7,397 bases of DNA. Origin: Psychrobacter sp. UBA3480 (GTDB lineage: Bacteria; Pseudomonadota; Gammaproteobacteria; Pseudomonadales; Moraxellaceae). Below, one piece after another: positions 1 to 4,507 of this stretch. Within the stretch, counting starts at the first letter, position 1. Each line of letters begins with the position of its first letter. The notes below the pieces were generated by a model, which saw only the letters and a list, made by a program, of their open reading frames with translations, did no database searches and was not told where the DNA came from. The position numbers were made by a program, and so were the translations under genes. The stretch is from positions 1 to 7,397 of the forward strand of contig NZ_DFQV01000028.1 of the NCBI RefSeq assembly GCF_002377945.1, given 5' to 3'.

Positions 1-282
1 CGATTGTCTTCTGCTGATATATCTCCCTGTAGATAGTTTATTTATTTCGTAAGTGTATTAATTATCTTCTGCTGATATGTCTCTCTGTAGATGGTTTATT
101 TGATTGTTGGCTCATTCGATTGTCTTCTGCTGATATATCTATCTGTAGATAGTTTATTTATTTCGTAAGTGTATTAATTATCTTCTGCTGATATATCTCT
201 CTGTAGATGTTTTATTTGTTTCATAAGCATATTAATTGTCTTCTATTGATATACCTCTCTGTAAGTAGCTCATTTAAATATC
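1..282. repeat. 58-bp tandem repeat array, five copies
   Basis: The core TCTTCTGCTGATAT (degenerate in the last copy) begins at 7, 65, 123, 181 and 239, so the period is exactly 58 bp. Each unit has a better conserved half of about 29 bp ending in CTGTAGAT, and a T-rich half that starts around GTTTATTT and ends in ATT. Positions 1-100 and 117-216 differ at only about four bases, so a 116-bp dimer has also been duplicated. The bases at 1-6 match 117-122, so the array probably continues to the left of the window. The fifth copy is decayed and the signal fades after about 282. No reading frame covers it. It could be a plasmid iteron or partition array or a simple minisatellite; the sequence does not decide. 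Confidence 0.9.
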
Positions 283-544
283 GGATGGTTCTTTTGATCT
301 AAATTCCAATTACCCAATAATAATATTTTATAATTTTCGAAGTATATACTTATTATATCTAACCATTCTAAGTAAAGTTATTCTATAGCTTGGCTTATCA
401 TTGCTTCGTTTCAGCATGCAAATGATCCAAATATTACATTCCTACTGCTAACACTTAAGCTATTAACGAACACTACCGCCCTGCCCTGTAATCAAATTTA
501 ATTTAACACCTGCATAATCTCATAAGAGAACCGCATCAAAGAAG

Positions 545-653
545 CTTTAACATGCTTTAAATAGATAGTATTTATACTTTAATATACTTTAATATACTTT
601 AAAAATAGTAAGAATACTCTTTGTTTTCTTTAATATGGTTTAATATACTTTAA
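545..653 (+). repeat. Helically phased NTTTAA array (left copy)
   Basis: The hexamer NTTTAA (mostly CTTTAA) starts at 545, 555, 577, 587, 597, 628, 638 and 648. The spacings are 10, 22, 10, 10, 31, 10 and 10 bp, so nearly every copy falls on the same face of the helix. Several units extend to the 10-mer ATACTTTAAT. All copies have the same orientation. A similar array lies at 2542-2638, so this is probably a functional protein-binding or bent-DNA element rather than chance AT-richness. Confidence 0.75.
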
Positions 654-704
654 TTTGATTGAATGGCAGTGTAGCTTGGGTTCATCAAGATACGATACCA
701 ATAA

Positions 705-718
705 ACAGCTTTAGCTGT
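705..718. promoter_or_regulatory. Perfect short palindrome
   Basis: ACAGCT-TT-AGCTGT is a perfect inverted repeat with 6-bp arms and a 2-bp centre, in non-coding DNA just right of the phased array. It is the right size for a dimeric repressor site, but no promoter elements could be tied to it. It may be a chance palindrome. Confidence 0.25.
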
Positions 719-823
719 AAGCTACTATAAAGATTTTGCATTGAAGATTATTGTAATCTTGTTTTGTTATCATAGGATCATCTCAAAATTAATTATCTAT
801 GTGCGTTACTATTAAATAGTATT

Positions 824-839
824 TATTATCCAGATAATA
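824..839. promoter_or_regulatory. Perfect short palindrome
   Basis: TATTATC-CA-GATAATA is a perfect inverted repeat with 7-bp arms around a 2-bp centre. It could be an operator. It overlaps a DnaA-box-like 9-mer (826-834). It lies about 400 bp upstream of the first gene, so any link to that gene is speculative. Confidence 0.3.
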
Positions 840-1158
840 TCAACTCACCACTGAATATTTTTTATAGGGATTTTATAGTTAGGATTAGTATATTGTTTAT
901 GGCTTAGAAGTTTCATATTTATAAAAATCGATAAGGATAAAACAAGGCTTAACCTTTATATCACTATGGATATTTTGGCTATACATATTTTATCGTATCA
1001 ACTTAAGAGTATTAGGAATAAAAACGGGAATATATTACAAATTATATATAAATAAGTTAACGGGTGATTAAAGGGTTTTGATAGACATTGGATGAATGGG
1101 GTTATTTTATATTGATATTTTATTGTCAGTTATTTTTAAAATAAATAGCAATTAGTTA

Positions 1159-1187
1159 TTGCTATAGTACGACTTATTGGGTATAAT
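1159..1187 (+). promoter_or_regulatory. Sigma-70-type promoter for the 99-aa gene and ardC
   Basis: A -35-like TTGCTA (1159-1164) is followed by a 17-bp spacer and a perfect -10 TATAAT (1182-1187). Transcription would start near 1194, about 44 bases before the first ATG. This is the best promoter match in the left part and would drive the 1238-2487 pair. Confidence 0.65.
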
Positions 1188-1195
1188 GAGTTATC

Positions 1196-1215
1196 GATTA
1201 GGCAATGAGCCAATC
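1196..1215. promoter_or_regulatory. Imperfect dyad just downstream of the -10 box
   Basis: GATT(A)GGC and GCCAATC form an inverted repeat with one bulged A, around a 5-base AATGA centre. It begins about 9 bp after the -10 box and covers the expected transcription start. That position is typical for a repressor site, or for a hairpin at the 5' end of the transcript. No regulator gene is visible nearby, so this is a candidate only. Confidence 0.35.
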
Positions 1216-1237
1216 ATCAAAATATTAGGTAAATAAA

Positions 1238-1537
1238 ATGTTAAGTAATACAGATAAAATTGCAGATATGTGTGACGAGCTAATTAACATGGATAGTGTT
1301 AAGTTCTATGACGATAGCTTTCCAGGCACTGTTATTAAAGACGAATATGGTTTTTTCTCTTTCTCAGAGCGAGCTTCTTGGTTAGCTCAGCGACTACTAG
1401 ATGCATCTATTGATCCAAGAGCAAAGACATGGTTAATTGTTGCTTCATCAGGAAACAATATTGTGAAGTATCATCTTGATATCAGAGATTTCTCTGTGAT
1501 GATTCTAAAGCAGGAAACTCATAAAGTTGCAGCGTAA
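1238..1537 (+). CDS. Small acidic protein of unknown function upstream of ardC
   Basis: I do not recognise this 99-residue protein. It is mildly acidic (about 15 Asp/Glu against 11 Lys/Arg), has no signal peptide or membrane segment, and is probably cytosolic. It has an aromatic patch around residues 37-49, a hydrophobic strand-like WLIVAS segment near 65-70, and a Lys/His-containing tail. An AGG at 1227-1229 lies 8 bases before the ATG, and a strong promoter sits just upstream, so the gene looks real. The ArdC-like gene starts 68 bp downstream with no terminator between them, so the two are probably co-transcribed. By position it may be an accessory counter-defence protein, which is inference from context only. 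Confidence 0.75.
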   Translation: MLSNTDKIADMCDELINMDSVKFYDDSFPGTVIKDEYGFFSFSERASWLAQRLLDASIDPRAKTWLIVASSGNNIVKYHLDIRDFSVMILKQETHKVAA

Positions 1538-1605
1538 AGAACTAACCTAAATATTAATACGACTAGGCAGCAGGCCAGTCAAAATAAAATAAGGCAGGTG
1601 ATCAC

Positions 1606-2487
1606 ATGCTAGCTACATCTCAATTGAATCACAAGTTACCCGACATCAGCTTGAAAAACTTAAACGCAATTACTATCGGTTCCAAAGTAAAAGCTACATA
1701 TTCACCAGTAAATGCTATGACTGGCAAAACGTATAGTGGCGTAAATAGACTTATACTAGCTGATGCATTTGTTAGCGCTGGATATAGAAATAATATGTGG
1801 GCGACATACTGTCAAGCTCAAGAAATCGGCTTAAATGTCAGCAAGGGGCAAAAACCAGTTAAGATCATCTATTGGAAAGAAGATGATAATGGCGAGTCGA
1901 AGGCTGAATATGCAAGTTTATACAATATAGAGCAAATGGATGTTAGTTCAGGTCATCACGACGATATCACTAAGCTTGAAAGAATATCTGAATGTAGCGA
2001 TGCTTTGAAGCTAATTGGCAGAGCTGACGTTACCATCAATCACACAAATTTAGGCTCATGCTATCAACGTAAAACCGATACAGTTTTTATTGCAAATAAT
2101 AGTCAGTTCGACTGCACAGACGATTATCATGCTGACTGGGTTAAGCAGCTCATTCACAGCACTAAGCACTCGAAAAGATTAAACAGAAACTATGTCAAAT
2201 ATACTAAGTCCCTGCAAGAAGCAGTTGCATGTGAAGAACTGGTTGTTTTTATCGGGTTTAGATTCTTTTGTGATGCTGTTGGCTGCGAAATGCCGAATGA
2301 TGTTAAGGGTAATATCTACAAGAATTGTTGGGAAGATATTTTGACCAATAACCCCAAGTTATTCATCAAAGCGTGCTCAGACGCTCAAAAAGCGACGGAC
2401 TATATGATCGACGCATGGATTCACGGAAAGCCTCAGTTTGCATCAGAGGTAAGTTCAACACCTATTGGTGTAACATGTGCCCTATAG
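1606..2487 (+). CDS. ardC: ArdC-like antirestriction protein with degraded protease site
   Basis: This 293-residue protein matches the ArdC family: an N-terminal ssDNA-binding domain followed by a zincin-like metallopeptidase domain. ArdC proteins protect incoming plasmid DNA from host restriction. Residues about 34-111 carry the N-terminal signature: PVNAMTGKTYSGVN, then a WATYCQAQEIG block, KGQKPVKIIYWK and YNIEQMD. The second domain aligns at residues 180-195 (KQLIHSTKHSKRLNR) with the usual HELxHWTGHxxRLNR. The first His is Lys180 and the catalytic Glu is Gln181; His184 and His188 remain. The later EEL (210-212) and the DAQKATDY segment (259-266) are also kept. The fold is therefore probably intact but protease activity is probably lost. 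AGG and AGGTG upstream of the ATG give a ribosome site. The gene ends before a strong terminator. The family call is firm; loss of activity is inferred. Confidence 0.88.
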   Translation: MLATSQLNHKLPDISLKNLNAITIGSKVKATYSPVNAMTGKTYSGVNRLILADAFVSAGYRNNMWATYCQAQEIGLNVSKGQKPVKIIYWKEDDNGESKAEYASLYNIEQMDVSSGHHDDITKLERISECSDALKLIGRADVTINHTNLGSCYQRKTDTVFIANNSQFDCTDDYHADWVKQLIHSTKHSKRLNRNYVKYTKSLQEAVACEELVVFIGFRFFCDAVGCEMPNDVKGNIYKNCWEDILTNNPKLFIKACSDAQKATDYMIDAWIHGKPQFASEVSSTPIGVTCAL

Positions 2488-2505
2488 CCTTTATAACCCT
2501 TTACC

Positions 2506-2527
2506 AGCCGTCTATAAGACGGCTTTT
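2506..2527 (+). terminator. Intrinsic terminator after ardC
   Basis: AGCCGTCT-ATA-AGACGGCT forms a perfect 8-bp GC-rich stem with a 3-base loop, ending in a short T run (2524-2527). It starts 18 bp after the ardC stop codon and separates the ardC unit from the acrVA2 unit. Confidence 0.85.
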
Positions 2528-2541
2528 CTACACCATATATA

Positions 2542-2638
2542 TTTTAATTTGCTTTAATTAGATTTAATTTGCTTTAATAAAAAATATAGATACTTTAAAA
2601 ATCTTTAATATTCGTTAACAACCTTTAAAAAGCTTTAA
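2542..2638 (+). repeat. Helically phased NTTTAA array (right copy)
   Basis: NTTTAA (mostly CTTTAA) starts at 2542, 2552, 2562, 2572, 2593, 2603, 2623 and 2633, with a degenerate copy (CGTTAA) at 2613. Every step is 10 bp except one of 21 bp (2572 to 2593), so all copies lie on one face of the helix. The array sits between the ardC terminator and the acrVA2 promoter region, about 160 bp before acrVA2. It has the same motif, orientation and spacing as the 545-653 array. Possible roles are a binding array for a regulator or partition protein, or intrinsically curved DNA. Confidence 0.85.
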
Positions 2639-2737
2639 TTTTGTAATACATTTATTTGGCAAATTTATAAAGCTACTACTAAATAAGCAAAACATATCAC
2701 TTTTCCATCTTCTGAAAATTAAGACGTACATAGCTCT

Positions 2738-2775
2738 AAGATTCAACAATCTTGTGTTACTATTAATTATATAAT
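2738..2775 (+). promoter_or_regulatory. Candidate acrVA2 promoter with perfect dyad operator
   Basis: A perfect inverted repeat AAGATT-CAAC-AATCTT (2738-2753) lies 17 bp before a perfect -10 TATAAT (2770-2775). The expected -35 position (about 2747-2752, CAATCT) has poor consensus and falls inside the right arm, so a protein bound at the dyad could activate or block the promoter. Transcription would start near 2782, leaving only about 13 untranslated bases before the ATG at 2795. No Aca-type HTH regulator gene is in the window. Confidence 0.45.
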
Positions 2776-2794
2776 TTAATGGAAAAGTATTGAT

Positions 2795-3757
2795 ATGACA
2801 CCAACTCAGACAATGATGAAATTCGAAAGAAAACACTCTTTATCTACGAAGCTATACGAGCGTCTACAAGATATTTATACGAGTGGTTTGATTAAAGATG
2901 GATTATTCACAAGCAAAGCGCTTTTAGAGCGTGAGTACAAACTTATTGATGTTATGAATGATAGACAATCAGCAGATCGATCGCTTGCAATAAGCGGCCT
3001 ATATTTGTTCGGCGTATGGCGCAACAATAAAAGCATTTTTAGGTTTGATGAGGATTTGGCAAAGCATGTTGTGAGCGCTAGAGTACCGCCCGATGCTGAT
3101 GCTAAAGTCTTACAAGGGATACCTCATTGGGGTGTGTATATGGAGCTACCAAGAGCAGCTAAGCGCGCATTCATGAATGGTATGCCAGGTTGCTCAAGCC
3201 TTCAAATACTAGGCTTTTGGGCGATATACGACAAGCCAGCCACTAGCGGCGAGGAATGGGTACTTAGAATTTACCTTCATGTTGATGATAAGGGCAGTGC
3301 TGATGGAGACTTAATTGCACTTAAGCCGATCAATATTCCAATAACCACAGGGCTAACTATTAATAACTGCACGTCACTCGCACAAACAGATTCAGATTGC
3401 ACATTAACCAAAACCATCACAAAAAATATCGAAGCGTTGGACACGATGTTATCGTTGCTGTTATGCCTATGTATTGAAGATCCAGATGTTACTGACGTGA
3501 TAGGGTTGAGCCTAACACGCCAGCAACTATTCAAACCCAGATACAAGCATGTTAAGAGCCGTAAAACCTTTGAGGCTAGCATACAACCTCATTACTACGA
3601 GATAGGCTTAAAAGAAGGCAGTCAATGGCGGGAAACCGTAAGAAAGCTTGAAAATGACATCATGACAGGGCGGTCCGATATGGATAGATACGTGACTGAT
3701 GGGCAGTGGCTTACAACATCGAGCGGTGTCGCATGGGAAAGTGGTAAAATCAGATAA
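2795..3757 (+). CDS. acrVA2: AcrVA2-like anti-CRISPR protein (type V-A, Cas12a)
   Basis: This 320-residue cytosolic protein matches the AcrVA2 family. AcrVA2 of Moraxella bovoculi (also about 320 residues) blocks type V-A CRISPR by causing translation-dependent loss of cas12a mRNA; it recognises the nascent Cas12a N-terminus. Matching blocks, in order, are GLYLFGVWRNN (68-78) with a following acidic DED, IPHWGVYMELP (109-119), LGFWAIYDKP (139-148), LCLCIEDPDVT (223-233), LTRQQLFKPRY (240-250) and YYEIGLKEG (267-275). Loops between blocks are longer than in the Moraxella protein. The last ~28 residues lack the family's RRGHWHxxW-type tail. Start choice: the ATG at 2795 follows a GGA 11 bases upstream; Met7 and Met8 are alternatives without a better ribosome site. 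The 208-aa gene follows after 56 bp. The family call is strong. Activity against Cas12a is inferred. Confidence 0.9.
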   Translation: MTPTQTMMKFERKHSLSTKLYERLQDIYTSGLIKDGLFTSKALLEREYKLIDVMNDRQSADRSLAISGLYLFGVWRNNKSIFRFDEDLAKHVVSARVPPDADAKVLQGIPHWGVYMELPRAAKRAFMNGMPGCSSLQILGFWAIYDKPATSGEEWVLRIYLHVDDKGSADGDLIALKPINIPITTGLTINNCTSLAQTDSDCTLTKTITKNIEALDTMLSLLLCLCIEDPDVTDVIGLSLTRQQLFKPRYKHVKSRKTFEASIQPHYYEIGLKEGSQWRETVRKLENDIMTGRSDMDRYVTDGQWLTTSSGVAWESGKIR

Positions 3758-3813
3758 ACGACTAGCCATAAGTGCGCTACCGGCTCAAGATCAACTCTAC
3801 TTAGGTAAGAGCT

Positions 3814-4440
3814 ATGCAATTAGATAAAGATAATAACGGATTTATAGCGAAGATCTCTCCGTTAAAGAAAGGCGCTATTGTTGTTGGCGTAGTCTCTGCC
3901 GCTTCATTACTAACGTGGGGCATTACTCATAACAAAGAGGTTGTTGGGAATACCGTAGATACATCGGAGAACGAAGTAGGATTTAAGCCAGACAAAGAAC
4001 GACGACTAAGCGTCCCTGGTTGGACCTACGAGGAAAAACTAGAGAGGAAAGGCGAGGGCAAGGTATTCATCGCTAGAACGGACTCTGTGACTAAGATTAG
4101 GCAGGGTTGGCCCTATGATAGCGAAACATACTTATCTATCATCCTGAGCGGTTACGAAGGCCGTGGCAGCGGTGTTGCGATCGAACTCAGTTCAGGTGAG
4201 TTTAATTGTCCATTAACAGAGTGTTTTATGTCATTTGGCTTTGATGGGCAGACACCTACTAAGTATCGACTGTTAGGTGCTAACTCTGGTGATGAAAGCA
4301 TCAAATTCTTATCACTCCCTAGAGAATACTTTATCAATGAGATTAAGAAATCATCTAGTGTTGAGGTGACAACTGAGCTTGTGGGATACGGCAACGCCAA
4401 CTTCAAGTTTGAGACTAACGGCTTAGCTTGGGTTTATTAG
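3814..4440 (+). CDS. Membrane-anchored extracytoplasmic protein, unknown function
   Basis: This 208-residue protein has a short charged N-terminus with KK at 18-19 and one hydrophobic segment at about 20-38 (AIVVGVVSAASLLTWGI). That pattern predicts a signal anchor with the remainder in the periplasm. A charged linker (39-80) leads to a probable beta-rich domain. That domain has a Cys132/Cys137 pair (FNCPLTEC), an FGFDG segment (141-145) and a final FKFETNGLAW (197-206). I recall this layout (a YLSI-type strand, two Cys, F-F-D-G, then a closing F-F-GL-W) from unnamed proteins of plasmids and phages, but I know no assigned function. AGG at 3801-3803 is the ribosome site. It sits 56 bp after acrVA2 and ends before a strong terminator, so the two form a transcription unit. 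A role in surface exclusion or counter-defence is possible but unsupported. Confidence 0.8.
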   Translation: MQLDKDNNGFIAKISPLKKGAIVVGVVSAASLLTWGITHNKEVVGNTVDTSENEVGFKPDKERRLSVPGWTYEEKLERKGEGKVFIARTDSVTKIRQGWPYDSETYLSIILSGYEGRGSGVAIELSSGEFNCPLTECFMSFGFDGQTPTKYRLLGANSGDESIKFLSLPREYFINEIKKSSSVEVTTELVGYGNANFKFETNGLAWVY

Positions 4441-4452
4441 CGAGAGCGACAC

Positions 4453-4496
4453 AAAAAAGGACAGCTTCTAGACATTATAGAGGCTGTCCTTTTTTT
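4453..4496. terminator. Bidirectional intrinsic terminator
   Basis: GGACAGCTTCTA (4459-4470) pairs with TAGAGGCTGTCC (4478-4489) in a 12-bp stem with one G-T wobble and a 7-base loop. It is flanked by six A on the left (4453-4458) and seven T on the right (4490-4496). It therefore works in both directions and ends both the + strand acrVA2 unit and the convergent - strand gene whose stop is at 4508. Confidence 0.93.
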
Positions 4497-4507
4497 GTTG
4501 GTAGTAC

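Larger units (their letters stand above)
283..1158. other. AT-rich non-coding region
   Basis: This is roughly 0.9 kb of AT-rich DNA with frequent stops in all frames and no convincing gene, tRNA or rRNA. It contains the phased NTTTAA array (545-653) and two short palindromes (705-718, 824-839), listed separately. One DnaA-box-like 9-mer, TTATCCAGA (826-834, one mismatch to TTATCCACA), lies within the second palindrome. A single imperfect box is not enough to call an origin. Together with the 58-bp array it would fit a replication or partition region, but no Rep or Par gene is in the window. Confidence 0.6.

Noticed and set aside
40..68. Xer dif/pdif-like site in the T-rich half of the 58-bp unit
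   Set aside because: ATTTCGTA followed by GTGTATTA recalls dif-like sites, but bases are missing between and after these blocks. The two 11-bp arms with a 6-bp centre cannot be formed.
1..282. CRISPR array with 29-bp repeats and 29-bp spacers
   Set aside because: The would-be spacers are homologous to each other (GTTTATTT start, ATT end; copies 1 and 3 identical), so this is a tandem repeat, not an array of acquired spacers. No cas gene is present.
826..834. DnaA box as evidence of a replication origin
   Set aside because: Only one imperfect box (TTATCCAGA) was found, no cluster and no Rep gene; it is equally explained by the palindrome that contains it.
2373..2561. 62-aa + strand ORF overlapping the end of ardC
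   Set aside because: It overlaps ardC in another frame, runs through the ardC terminator and ends in the AT-rich array; no ribosome site or recognisable protein.
2615..2836. 73-aa - strand ORF over the acrVA2 promoter region
   Set aside because: It covers AT-rich regulatory DNA and the acrVA2 start in antisense and has low-complexity composition; no supporting signals.
3277..3582. 101-aa - strand ORF inside acrVA2
   Set aside because: It is the antisense shadow of a well-supported coding sequence with recognisable family motifs.
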